This document shows positions 1-7,179 of a stretch of DNA of 24,845 nucleotides, one piece after another. Made by a program: the position numbers and the translations under genes. The stretch is from Mucilaginibacter saanensis. Lineage in GTDB: Bacteria > Bacteroidota > Bacteroidia > Sphingobacteriales > Sphingobacteriaceae. The DNA lies in contig NZ_JACHBZ010000034.1 of NCBI RefSeq assembly GCF_014200575.1, positions 1 through 24,845 on the forward strand, written 5' to 3'. The notes below the pieces were generated by a model, which was not told the origin of the DNA, searched no databases, and saw nothing but the letters and a program-made list of their open reading frames with translations. Position 1 is the stretch's first letter. Each line of letters starts with the position of its first letter.

Positions 1-21
1 ACTCAAATATATTAACATGAT

Positions 22-50
22 AAAGGCCGGAAATATTTCCGGCCTTTTTT
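22..50 (+). terminator. Rho-independent terminator of a gene left of the window
   Basis: A GGCCGGAAA arm pairs with TTTCCGGCC around a very short loop and is followed by six Ts. The T-run lies on the plus strand, so it most likely ends a plus-strand gene left of the window. The terminator at 23328-23364 has a similar CCGGGAATATTTCCGG core. Confidence 0.8.
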
Positions 51-60
51 ATTAGTGGTT

Positions 61-133
61 GTCCTGGAAAATTATTTTCCCCGGACAACAGTGAACTTGT
101 TTCGGCAACCCATGAGCAGGGTGAAAAGGATGC
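61..133. repeat. Partial REP-like repeat unit upstream of the GIY-YIG gene
   Basis: A hairpin (GTCC-GGAAAA against TTTTCC-GGAC, 61-87) is followed by GAACTTGTTTCGGC (93-106) and CATGAGCAGGGTG (111-123). The last two motifs recur in the same order in the tandem units at 511-812 on the other side of the nuclease gene, so this is a degenerate left-hand copy. The stem of the GAACTTGTTTC palindrome is not intact here. Confidence 0.7.
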
Positions 134-212
134 CCGCTTTGTTTACTTCATTTATTTAGGCACCTTATAAGCAAAGAATATATTTTATATTGGCTAATCA
201 ATTTTAACCGAT

Positions 213-509
213 ATGCTTTATAAGCAGGGGCATGTTTATATCATGTCGAACCTTTACCGTACAACATTTTACATTGGCGTAACCAGCGATTTGCGGACAA
301 GGGTTTGGCAACATATCAACGGAGAGGGATCTGAATTTGTTAAAAAATATAACCTCCATTATTTGTTATACTCTGAGTATTTTGAAAGAATTACTGATGC
401 AATTGACCGCGAAAAGCAATTGAAAAGATGGCACCGGGATTGGAAGATCAACTTGATTAAATCTGTAAATCCTGATATGAGGGATTTGAAAAGCGAACTG
501 GAATTATAA
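213..509 (+). CDS. Small GIY-YIG domain endonuclease
   Basis: A 98-residue single-domain GIY-YIG nuclease of the small UvrC-N-like (URI/YhbQ-type) group. The GIY strand is VYI at residues 8-10 and the YIG strand is YIG at 20-22, followed by TSDLRTRVWQH with the expected Arg (R30) and His (H34). The metal-binding Glu is probably E67 in DREKQLKRW, and a conserved Asn is probably N86. These residues suggest a metal-dependent DNA endonuclease. The start at 213 is preferred over Met11 because the first beta strand (GHVYI) lies before Met11. No DNA-binding domain is fused. The biological role of this stand-alone family is poorly defined. The gene is flanked on both sides by copies of one palindromic repeat family (61-133, 511-812), which suggests that nuclease and repeats are linked, much as RAYT transposases are linked to REPs; that link is inference. 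Confidence 0.88.
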   Translation: MLYKQGHVYIMSNLYRTTFYIGVTSDLRTRVWQHINGEGSEFVKKYNLHYLLYSEYFERITDAIDREKQLKRWHRDWKINLIKSVNPDMRDLKSELEL

Positions 510-510
510 G

Positions 511-812
511 TGCCCAAGCCTCATGAGCAGGGTGTAAAGTGAGGCTGGTTATCTGTCTCGTGGGATCCTGAAAACAAGTTCAGGACGACATGCTTATTTT
601 CAAGTCATGCCGAACTTGTTTCGGCACCCCATGAGCAGGGTGTAAAGTGAGGCTGGTTATCTGTCGTGTGGGATCCTGAAACAAGTTCAGGACGACACGC
701 TTGTTTTCAAGTCATGCCGAACATGTTTCGGCACCACATGAACAGGGTGTAAAGTGAGGCTGATCTGTCGCGTGGGATACTGAAACAAGTTCAGGACGAC
801 ATACCTATTTCA
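511..812. repeat. Tandem REPIN-like palindromic repeats, about 2.7 units with a 107-108 bp period
   Basis: The shared unit start CATGA(G/A)CAGGGTGTAAAG is at 522, 630 and 737. Each full unit carries two imperfect palindromes in inverted orientation: CCTGAAACAAGTTCAGG type (567-584, 675-691, 780-794) and GCCGAACTTGTTTCGGC type (609-625, 716-732). The second is nearly the reverse complement of the first, as in a REPIN. The last unit is cut short before the rmuC 3' end. The hairpins may also end transcription for the facing nuclease and rmuC genes, as no T-tailed terminator is seen between them. Confidence 0.85.
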
Positions 813-823
813 CGCCGCCCTCT

Positions 824-2194
824 TCACTCATCCCCAATAAACTTCTGATCAATTTGTTTATCGGCTTTGGCGCCTAATTTTTTGATGCGCTCGGCGGTGG
901 AGGTTAAATTTCCGCGACCGTCCGAAAGTTTGTTGATGGCGCTGTTATAGGCATTTTGAGTATAGGTTATATTTTTACCAATGCTGTCCATATCGCCCAG
1001 GAAGCCTACAAATTTATCGTACATATCGCCGCTGAGGCGGGCAATTTCCAGTACGTTGCGGTTTTGGCGCTCCTGTTTCCACATGCTGGCAATGGTGCGC
1101 AGGGTAGCCAGCAAGGTTGACGGACTTACAATCACCACTTTTTTGTCCCAGGCATAATTAAATAATTCGCCGTCGAGCTGTACAGCAATGCTGAATGAGG
1201 ACTCGATCGGCACAAAAAGCAATACAAAATCGGGCGAATTGATCTTATACAGATCATGGTATTTTTTTGACGACAGCCCATTGATGTGCCCGCGGATGGA
1301 TTCCACATGCGCCTTGGCAAAAAGCTTGCGGTCCTCTTCGGTATCGGCATTAACCAAACGCTCGTAAGCAATCAATGACACCTTAGAGTCGATCACAAGA
1401 TGTTTTTCATCCGGCAGGTCAATGATTACATCGGGCTGGTAGCGCGTGCCGTCAGTGGCCTGCATGGCGGCTTGTATGCGATATTCCTGGTCGCGTACCA
1501 GGCCCGAGCGCTCCAGCACCCGCTCCAGGATCACTTCGCCCCAGTTGCCTTGTTTTTTATTATCGCCCTTAAGGGCCTTGGTTAAATTCTGGGCCTCGTC
1601 GCTGATCTGTTTATTCAGATCCATGAGCTGGGTAATTACCCCTTTCAGCGTGTTGCGCTCGGCCGCCTCCATGTTGTACACCTTCTCAACCTTATCCTCA
1701 AATGCCTTCAGGTTTTCTTTCAGCGGGTTAAGGATCATATCCAGGTTGGTGCGGTTTACATCAATAAATTCCTTTGATTTTTCTTTAAGCAGTTTTTCGG
1801 CTACGTTTTCAAACTCGCGCTGAAACTGGGTGCGGATCTGTTCAATTTCAACCTTTTGCTCCTGTAGTTTTTCCTGCTGCGATTGATGGTATGCCTTGAT
1901 GCTCTCCAGCTGCTGATTGGTTTGCGCCAGTTGGGTACGCTCATACAACAGTTCGTCCAACAGCCGGTTCTTCTCGTCTTTTAAAAACTGGGTAATGTTT
2001 TCCTTTTCGCTGAGCAGGCTGCTGGCCTTTTCTTCGGCCCGGGCCAAAGTTATTTTCAGCATATCATGCTCGTTCCGGAGTTTATTCAGCTCATCGGCCG
2101 ATATCAGTTCCATAGCTTTGGGTTTCTTTAAAAATAAAAAAACAGCTATTATCAATATCACCAGGGAAACCATTAACAATATATCGTCACTCAT
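824..2194 (-). CDS. rmuC: DNA recombination protein RmuC
   Basis: A 456-residue RmuC-family protein of normal length. Residues 5-22 form a hydrophobic N-terminal anchor (LLMVSLVILIIAVFLFL), residues 30-210 are a long charged coiled coil, and the RmuC domain runs from about 135 to 440 with GNWGE (216-220), PDVIIDLP, LVIDSKVSL and VSPSTLLATLR. The fold is related to PD-(D/E)XK nucleases; D and K of IDSK fit the active site. In E. coli RmuC restrains DNA inversions at short inverted repeats; its exact biochemistry is unsettled. It stands alone with its own strong promoter. Its 3' end abuts a cluster of inverted repeats, which is curious given the E. coli phenotype but may be chance. Confidence 0.95.
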   Translation of the reverse strand: MSDDILLMVSLVILIIAVFLFLKKPKAMELISADELNKLRNEHDMLKITLARAEEKASSLLSEKENITQFLKDEKNRLLDELLYERTQLAQTNQQLESIKAYHQSQQEKLQEQKVEIEQIRTQFQREFENVAEKLLKEKSKEFIDVNRTNLDMILNPLKENLKAFEDKVEKVYNMEAAERNTLKGVITQLMDLNKQISDEAQNLTKALKGDNKKQGNWGEVILERVLERSGLVRDQEYRIQAAMQATDGTRYQPDVIIDLPDEKHLVIDSKVSLIAYERLVNADTEEDRKLFAKAHVESIRGHINGLSSKKYHDLYKINSPDFVLLFVPIESSFSIAVQLDGELFNYAWDKKVVIVSPSTLLATLRTIASMWKQERQNRNVLEIARLSGDMYDKFVGFLGDMDSIGKNITYTQNAYNSAINKLSDGRGNLTSTAERIKKLGAKADKQIDQKFIGDE

Positions 2195-2211
2195 TTTGAT
2201 AAAAATATTAG

Positions 2212-2243
2212 CAAAATTAAGTTAATATTTTTAGTAATTCAAA
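2212..2243 (-). promoter_or_regulatory. rmuC promoter (-33 TTTG, -7 TAATTTTG)
   Basis: On the minus strand TTTG (2243-2240) is followed after 20 nt by TAATTTTG (2219-2212), a full match to the Bacteroidota consensus TTTG-N19/20-TAnnTTTG. The -7 box ends 17 nt before the rmuC ATG at 2194. Confidence 0.72.
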
Positions 2244-2254
2244 ACAGTAGGGCA

Positions 2255-2301
2255 CAAAAAAACTCCCATTGCGGCATGATTATTTGCCATAAAGGGAGTT
2301 T
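2255..2301 (-). terminator. Terminator of the TPR gene
   Basis: Read on the minus strand, AAACTCCC (2301-2294) pairs with GGGAGTTT (2267-2260) around an inner GGCA/TGCC stem, and is followed by a T-run. It lies about 55 nt after the TPR stop codon and just upstream of the rmuC promoter, insulating the two minus-strand genes. Confidence 0.78.
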
Positions 2302-2354
2302 GCACCAGTTGGGTAACGCTTAAGCTACTAACCGGGAATATTTAAATAAACGGC

Positions 2355-3638
2355 TTACTTGCAATATTTGGTAATGTTTTCCTGCGCCAGTTTACTGCCC
2401 ATTGCCGCTGCTTTTGAAAAATCGGCACAGGCGCCGGTATTGTCATTAAGCAGGTGTTTGGCATAGCCCCGGTTGTTATAGGCGTCGTCATATTTAGGGT
2501 CTAAAACTATTACCTTGGAGTAATCATCAATGGCCCCTTTAAAATCATTCATGTTCCGTTTTACAATCCCCCGGTTATAATAGGCGTTGGTGTATTTAGG
2601 ATCTAACTGCAGGGTTTGATTATAATCTGTAAGGGCGCTTTTATAATCTTCCATGTTGAGTTTGGCGTTGGCGCTTTTAAAATACCCATCGGCATCTTTT
2701 GGTCTTAGGGCAATGTACTGGGTATAATCATCAACGGCATCGCTGTAATTATTAAGGAGATCATTGGCAAGGCCGCGGTTATAATAGGCGCTGGCATATT
2801 TAGGGTCAAGCGCAATGGCCTTGTTGTCATCGGCTTTGGCTCCGTTGTAATCGGCCATATCCAGGCGGGCAATACCCCGGTTGTTGTAGGCGTCAACATT
2901 ATCAGGCGACAAGGTAATTACCTGGGAGTAATCTTCGGCTGCACCCTTATAGTCTTCCATATACCGTTTTGAATCTCCGCGGCTGTAATAGGCATCCACA
3001 TTGTTCTCTTTAAGGCCGATGGATTGGGTAAAATCAAGTATGGCCGCTTTATAATCTTTTAACAGGTTTTTAGCCAGCCCGCGGTTATAATAAGCACTCT
3101 CATATTTAGGGTTTAAAACTATGGCCTGCGAATAATCGGCAATGGCGCCTTTATAATCTTCCAGGTGTTTTTTGCAAATGCCCCGTTCGTTAAAAGCATC
3201 CTCATCCTTGGGGTCGATGGTTATGGATTGATTGTAATCTGCCAGGGCTCCTTTGTAATCTTCCAGGCGGCGTTTGGCAAGGCCCCGGTTATACAGTGCA
3301 ATGGAGTTTAGGGGCTTTAAAATGATGGCTTTGTTATAGTCTTCAATGGCGCCTTTATAATCCTTAAGATTGTCTTTTACCCGACCCCTGCTGTTAAATA
3401 CCTCTTCGTTTTTGGCGTCGAGAACAATGCTTTGGTTTAAATCAAGCAATGCTCCGTTGTTATCATCGAGGTTGAATTTTGCCATACCTCTTTTATAATA
3501 ATAGGAAGCATCGTTGGGGTTTTGGGTGATGGCTTTGGTGTAGTATTTAATAGTGCTAACATTTTTAACACTATCGGTATTGGTTTGTGCCCCCGCAAAA
3601 AACGGAAACAGTACCGGGATCAGGAATAATTTGTTCAT
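2355..3638 (-). CDS. Secreted tetratricopeptide-repeat protein (11 TPRs)
   Basis: A 427-residue protein with a signal peptide (MNKLFLIPVLFPFFAGAQ, cleavage near residue 18) and then almost nothing but TPR units of 34 residues. Eleven units can be counted from the recurring Y/N-x-RG at the first helix, each with a D-Y-K/N-G-A turn and D/P-K at the boundary; one unit has FKSA instead of xxRG. A short C-terminal segment ending in KYCK closes the array. TPR solenoids bind proteins and the export signal puts it in the periplasm or on the outer membrane; the partner cannot be told from sequence. Neighbouring units are very similar, so the array probably grew by recent duplication and may vary in copy number between strains. 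It appears monocistronic, with its terminator at 2255-2301. Confidence 0.9.
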   Translation of the reverse strand: MNKLFLIPVLFPFFAGAQTNTDSVKNVSTIKYYTKAITQNPNDASYYYKRGMAKFNLDDNNGALLDLNQSIVLDAKNEEVFNSRGRVKDNLKDYKGAIEDYNKAIILKPLNSIALYNRGLAKRRLEDYKGALADYNQSITIDPKDEDAFNERGICKKHLEDYKGAIADYSQAIVLNPKYESAYYNRGLAKNLLKDYKAAILDFTQSIGLKENNVDAYYSRGDSKRYMEDYKGAAEDYSQVITLSPDNVDAYNNRGIARLDMADYNGAKADDNKAIALDPKYASAYYNRGLANDLLNNYSDAVDDYTQYIALRPKDADGYFKSANAKLNMEDYKSALTDYNQTLQLDPKYTNAYYNRGIVKRNMNDFKGAIDDYSKVIVLDPKYDDAYNNRGYAKHLLNDNTGACADFSKAAAMGSKLAQENITKYCK

Positions 3639-3713
3639 TAGTGAAAAGGCAATTTTTTACCTAAAGTAAAAAATATTATTTCAATTGCATGCAACTATTA
3701 TTGGCTGTTTTTG

Positions 3714-3840
3714 TCGTAGAGATGTATACTTATCTCTCTATCCATACAAAGCAAGTATAAAATGTCACTTTTCAAAAGCAAGACGCAAGTATGCGTCTCT
3801 ACGGTAAAAAGCGAGATGTAAATGCGCATCTCTACGGTAC
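3714..3840. repeat. Cluster of three palindromic REP-like elements (GTAGAGA-YGC family)
   Basis: Three hairpins share one theme: GAGAT..ATCTC (3719-3736), AGACGCAAGTATGCGTCT (3781-3798) and GAGATGTAAATGCGCATCTC (3813-3832). Copies 2 and 3 carry the tag CTACGGTA on the right; copy 1 has CGTAGA on the left, so it is inverted relative to them. This fills most of the 224 bp gap between gldH and the TPR gene. No T-tail marks it as a terminator, though it could act as one for gldH or protect the mRNA 3' end. Confidence 0.75.
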
Positions 3841-3862
3841 GCATTTAAACGACGTATAAAAA

Positions 3863-4345
3863 TTACTTCACCTTAGTTATCCGTAAACCAACATCACTTA
3901 CCTCATGCAGTGGATTATCGCGCATGTTTTGCTCTATCTCAAAATGGTAAGTGCCTTTAGCGGCAAACTTGTAGTTGGTTTTGAACGGTACTTGGTAGCT
4001 GTATAAATTACCTGATCCTTTACCCAGCCATTGGCCATCGCGCGTGGCCAGCTTTAGTTCGTAGCGGGTAACCCGTGGTTTTTCGCCAGAGGCCGACTCG
4101 TAAATGAGCACAAACAGGTTAGAGTATTTATAATTATCGGTTACGCGCAAATTAAAGTACAGGTTGTAGCCCGCATTTTCATCGTCAATTTTACAATTAA
4201 ACTTAACCCGGTTCACGTACGACCAGTTATGATCGGCAATGGCGGCATTGTTATCCATAATTGTGCTGCTATCGGTACAGCTACCCAGCAGCATGATAAC
4301 AAATGCACATACTGCCGGATAAAATATTTTCAAGGCCGGTTTCAT
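3863..4345 (-). CDS. gldH: Gliding motility lipoprotein GldH
   Basis: A 160-residue lipoprotein: hydrophobic leader and lipobox LLGSC with the lipidated Cys at residue 23, followed by a beta-rich domain (HNWSYVNRVKFNCKI, NLYFNLRVTDNYKYSNLFVLIY, TYHFEIEQNMRDNPLHEVSDVGLRI split over the chain) typical of GldH. In Flavobacterium johnsoniae GldH is needed for gliding, but homologues also occur in non-gliding Bacteroidota, so an envelope role is the safer call. The start codon overlaps the ricT stop in TAATG, which implies translational coupling. It is the last gene of the holB-ricT-gldH operon. No gldK-N or sprA genes lie in this window. Confidence 0.9.
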   Translation of the reverse strand: MKPALKIFYPAVCAFVIMLLGSCTDSSTIMDNNAAIADHNWSYVNRVKFNCKIDDENAGYNLYFNLRVTDNYKYSNLFVLIYESASGEKPRVTRYELKLATRDGQWLGKGSGNLYSYQVPFKTNYKFAAKGTYHFEIEQNMRDNPLHEVSDVGLRITKVK

Positions 4346-5850
4346 TATTGCTCGGTGTCCGGTGGGGTATTATTTTTACGATTCTGGTTATTTGGGTTTG
4401 GGCGGTTTGGCCTGTTGCGCCTGGTATTACCTCCATTTTCCTGCGGCGGTTTATTACCGTTTTCCTGCGGTGGTTTATTGCCCTGTTGCGGCTGCGCTGG
4501 TCTGTTACCTTGCGCCTGTGGGGGTCTGTTGCCCTGCTGTGGCGGACGAGGCGCTTGCGGCGTCCTGTTGCCTTCAGGAGTACCCTGTGCCGGTTTTTCA
4601 GTTGCCGGGGCTGCACCCTGACGCGGCTGATTGGGTTGACTGTTTACCGGCCGATTCCCATTGTTTTCTGTTGTGCCGGGTTTTGCGCCCTTGGTGCGGT
4701 TACGATTATTATTGTTGTTGTTACTGTTATTCGGTTTCTTTTTATTGTTGTTGCGGCTGCGATCATCAAGCCTGGTGAGGCTGTCCTGGCCTACCACGTT
4801 TTCATAGTCAAGCACTTTTGCCGGTGCGTTTTCAACTTCTACCAGTTCGCCCAGGTCGGCAGGGATAATGCCTTCTTTATTTTGCTGCTGAATTTCTTTT
4901 ACCTTGCTGATAGGCAAAGGCACCCATGATTCTTCGCGCGGGTAGCTGAACCACATGATCTTTTTAAAGATATCCGTTTTTTGCAGGCGTGCATCACCCT
5001 TTTCGGTTTTCAGCACGTTCACATTATCGGGGATGTGTTTTAAGGCATCCATGTAAGTATCCAGCTCGTAGTTTAAACAGCACTTGAGCTTGCCGCACTG
5101 GCCGGCCAGCTTCAGGGTATTTAATGACAGGTTTTGGTAACGTGCGGCGGAGGTTGATACGGTTTTAAAATCAGTAAGCCAGGTTGAGCAGCAAAGCTCG
5201 CGGCCGCATGATCCGATACCACCCAGGCGGCTGGCTTCCTGCCTCATACCTATCTGCCGCATCTCAATACGGATACGGAAGGTTTCGGCCATTTTTTTAA
5301 TCAGTTCCCTGAAATCAACACGGCCTTCGGCGGTATAATAAAAGGTTGCCTTGGTCTTATCACCCTGGTAGTCCACATCGCTCAGCTTCATGGATAAATT
5401 AAGCTCCAATGCCAGTTTGCGTGATTTGTGCATGGTTTCCCACTCCATATCTTTAGCGGCTTTCCATTTGTCAACATCGGCAACGGTAGCTTTGCGGTAT
5501 ATTTTTTTAACCACATCGGCCTCTTTTACATGGCGTTTAACCATTTGCATGCGCACCAGCTCGCCGGTTAACGATACGTGACCAATATCATAACCACCGG
5601 TAGCGGCTTCAACAGCCACCAGTTCGCCGGCTTCCAGGTAAATATTATCGTTGTTTAAAAAGAACTCTTTTCTGGAACCCTTAAACTTAACTTCAATAAC
5701 CGGAAACGGCTTATAATTTGTTGGCATGTCCATGTGGGCAAGCCAATCGTAAACATCTAATTTGCTGCAACCATTAGTAAGGCATGAACCGTTACTTTTG
5801 CAGCCCGCAGGTGAGCATCCGCCCCCTGTTGAGCAACTTCCACATCCCAT
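4345..5850 (-). CDS. ricT: RicT/YaaT-type PSP1-domain protein with long low-complexity tail
   Basis: A 501-residue protein. A Cys-rich N-terminus has six Cys (3, 6, 12, 17, 23, 28); the PSP1 core spans about 45-345 and holds the family Cys pairs GSCGRELCC (C215, C220, C221) and GQCGKLKCC (C252, C257, C258). From about residue 364 to the end the chain is a disordered Asn/Gln/Pro/Gly/Arg-rich tail with repeated GNKPPQEN and GNRPPQ units. In Bacillus subtilis RicT joins RicA and RicF in an Fe-S complex that affects RNase Y-dependent mRNA processing; RicA/RicF are not seen here, so the partner in Bacteroidota is open. The gene sits 2 nt after holB and overlaps gldH by one base. The tail is absent from the Bacillus protein. 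Confidence 0.9.
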   Translation of the reverse strand: MGCGSCSTGGGCSPAGCKSNGSCLTNGCSKLDVYDWLAHMDMPTNYKPFPVIEVKFKGSRKEFFLNNDNIYLEAGELVAVEAATGGYDIGHVSLTGELVRMQMVKRHVKEADVVKKIYRKATVADVDKWKAAKDMEWETMHKSRKLALELNLSMKLSDVDYQGDKTKATFYYTAEGRVDFRELIKKMAETFRIRIEMRQIGMRQEASRLGGIGSCGRELCCSTWLTDFKTVSTSAARYQNLSLNTLKLAGQCGKLKCCLNYELDTYMDALKHIPDNVNVLKTEKGDARLQKTDIFKKIMWFSYPREESWVPLPISKVKEIQQQNKEGIIPADLGELVEVENAPAKVLDYENVVGQDSLTRLDDRSRNNNKKKPNNSNNNNNNRNRTKGAKPGTTENNGNRPVNSQPNQPRQGAAPATEKPAQGTPEGNRTPQAPRPPQQGNRPPQAQGNRPAQPQQGNKPPQENGNKPPQENGGNTRRNRPNRPNPNNQNRKNNTPPDTEQ

Positions 5851-5852
5851 AA

Positions 5853-6998
5853 TTAATTCGGCATATATTGACTCCCCTGAGGGATGGTTTTTAAATTTAG
5901 TATTTTTATAATCTGTAAAGATACATCTAAAAATAAAATTTTAGGATTAGCATTTCTCTCTACATGATAATGGGCCTTTTCAAGCTCGGTACTTATATAT
6001 TGTGCTTTTGAAATATCAAGCACATTGGTCATTTTTTGTGCAGTTTCCAGTTCTTTTGCCGGCAGGTGCACCAGGTTGCCCGCCCCCGCCATCAGCAGGC
6101 AACACTCGCGTATAAAGCTGATGCCGTAGCGTACAAAGTTTTTCTGGTTTTCGCGGCCCATTTTGGCAAACTGGTCAACAAAGGTTAATACCTCCAAGCC
6201 CTTATTGCTGAAACAAAGGCGCAGCCATTGTACAAACAGGTTATGATAGCCCTTATTGTCCTGCTGCAGCATGGTTAAGGCCTCGGTTAGGTTGCCATTG
6301 CTCAGATAGGCAATTTCGGCTGCCGCATCCTCTGTCTGGTTATGTTCGGTAAGCAGGTATTGCTTAACCTCCTCATAATTAAGGCAGGGTATTTTTATTA
6401 ATTGGGTACGTGATAAAATGGTATTCAGTATCTGATCCTGGTTTTGTGCTACCAGTATAAACAGCGTGTTGGGCTGCGGTTCCTCAATAATTTTAAGCAG
6501 GGCGTTACCCTCCTTGTCCAGGTATTCGGGCAGCCACAGGATCAGGATCTTATAAACCGACTCAAACGGTTTAAAGCTCAGTTTTTTAATGATCTGATGG
6601 CACTCGGCAATGTTAATGTTGGCTTGTTTGTTTTCGGCATCCAGGTAACCCCGCCAGGCATCCAGGCTCAGGTAAGGGTTATTGGTAAACGCATCGCGCC
6701 ATTGCTCAATAAAGGTAAGGGCGGTATCGTCTTTATGTTTAGCAAAAAACGGGTAGGAGAAATGCAGATCGGGGTGCATCAGCTTGTTGTACTTGCGGCA
6801 TGATGAACATACCCCGCAGGAGTCATCGGCCTGCTTATCCTCGCAGGAAAGGTATTGGGCATAGGCAACAGCAAGCGCCAGGCTCCCCGAACCCTCAGGC
6901 CCCAGAAACAGCTGCGCATGACTTACCCGGTTCTCTTTTACCGAGTTAAGCAAGCGTTGCTTTATGGCTTCCTGTCCAACTATTTCTTTAAACTGCAT
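5853..6998 (-). CDS. holB: DNA polymerase III subunit delta' (clamp-loader ATPase-like)
   Basis: A 381-residue delta' protein that helps load the sliding clamp. MQFKEIVGQ starts the AAA+ fold; HAQLFLGPEGSGSLALA is the P-loop region, but the Walker A Lys is replaced (GSGS), consistent with delta' being a non-hydrolysing subunit. A zinc module follows with Cys 52, 61, 64 and 67. The SRC-type arginine finger region appears as LSRTQ. A start 18 nt upstream (7016, adding MLILHQ) is possible, but a -7-like box TATTTTG (7011-7005) lies inside that extension, so the ATG at 6998 is preferred. It is the first gene of an operon with ricT 2 nt downstream and gldH after that. It is divergent from ruvX across a 180 bp region bounded by inverted repeats. 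Confidence 0.9.
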   Translation of the reverse strand: MQFKEIVGQEAIKQRLLNSVKENRVSHAQLFLGPEGSGSLALAVAYAQYLSCEDKQADDSCGVCSSCRKYNKLMHPDLHFSYPFFAKHKDDTALTFIEQWRDAFTNNPYLSLDAWRGYLDAENKQANINIAECHQIIKKLSFKPFESVYKILILWLPEYLDKEGNALLKIIEEPQPNTLFILVAQNQDQILNTILSRTQLIKIPCLNYEEVKQYLLTEHNQTEDAAAEIAYLSNGNLTEALTMLQQDNKGYHNLFVQWLRLCFSNKGLEVLTFVDQFAKMGRENQKNFVRYGISFIRECCLLMAGAGNLVHLPAKELETAQKMTNVLDISKAQYISTELEKAHYHVERNANPKILFLDVSLQIIKILNLKTIPQGSQYMPN

Positions 6999-7023
6999 TT
7001 GGTGCAAAATAAGCAATAGATTT

Positions 7024-7166
7024 GAGATGTGAGATATGGCAGATTACATTTTAGCGCCCGATGGCGGATTTGCGACAGCGAACCATTTATATCCGCCTTA
7101 TTTTGAGCCGGCAATGTATATGATTAGGGCAAAGTAAAAAATCTGCTCAGCCATATCTCACATCTC
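7024..7166. repeat. Long inverted repeat bracketing the holB/ruvX divergent promoter region
   Basis: GAGATGTGAGATATGGC (7024-7040) recurs exactly as its reverse complement at 7150-7166, and the match resumes (AGAT/ATCT) after 5 extra bases in the right arm. A nested inverted pair GGCGGAT/ATCCGCC lies at 7063-7069 and 7091-7097. The whole 143 bp looks like a small MITE- or REPIN-like element inserted between the divergent genes; its right arm ends one base before the ruvX -7 box. Confidence 0.75.
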
Positions 7167-7167
7167 C

Positions 7168-7175
7168 TATCTTTA
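7168..7175 (+). promoter_or_regulatory. Putative ruvX -7 box (TATCTTTA)
   Basis: TATCTTTA matches TAnnTTTG except for the last base and ends only 4 nt before the ruvX ATG at 7180, so transcription would start at or next to the start codon. Confidence 0.5.
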
Positions 7176-7179
7176 CAAA

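Noticed and set aside
511..812. Regular repeats at a 107-108 bp period could be taken for a CRISPR array.
   Set aside because: The conserved part covers nearly the whole period, so there are no unique spacers; the units are imperfect palindromes and no cas gene is near.
4303..4929. Long plus-strand open frames with membrane-like sequence opposite the ricT 3' part.
   Set aside because: They are antisense to the Asn/Gln/Pro-rich tail of ricT, whose skewed codons leave other frames open and hydrophobic.
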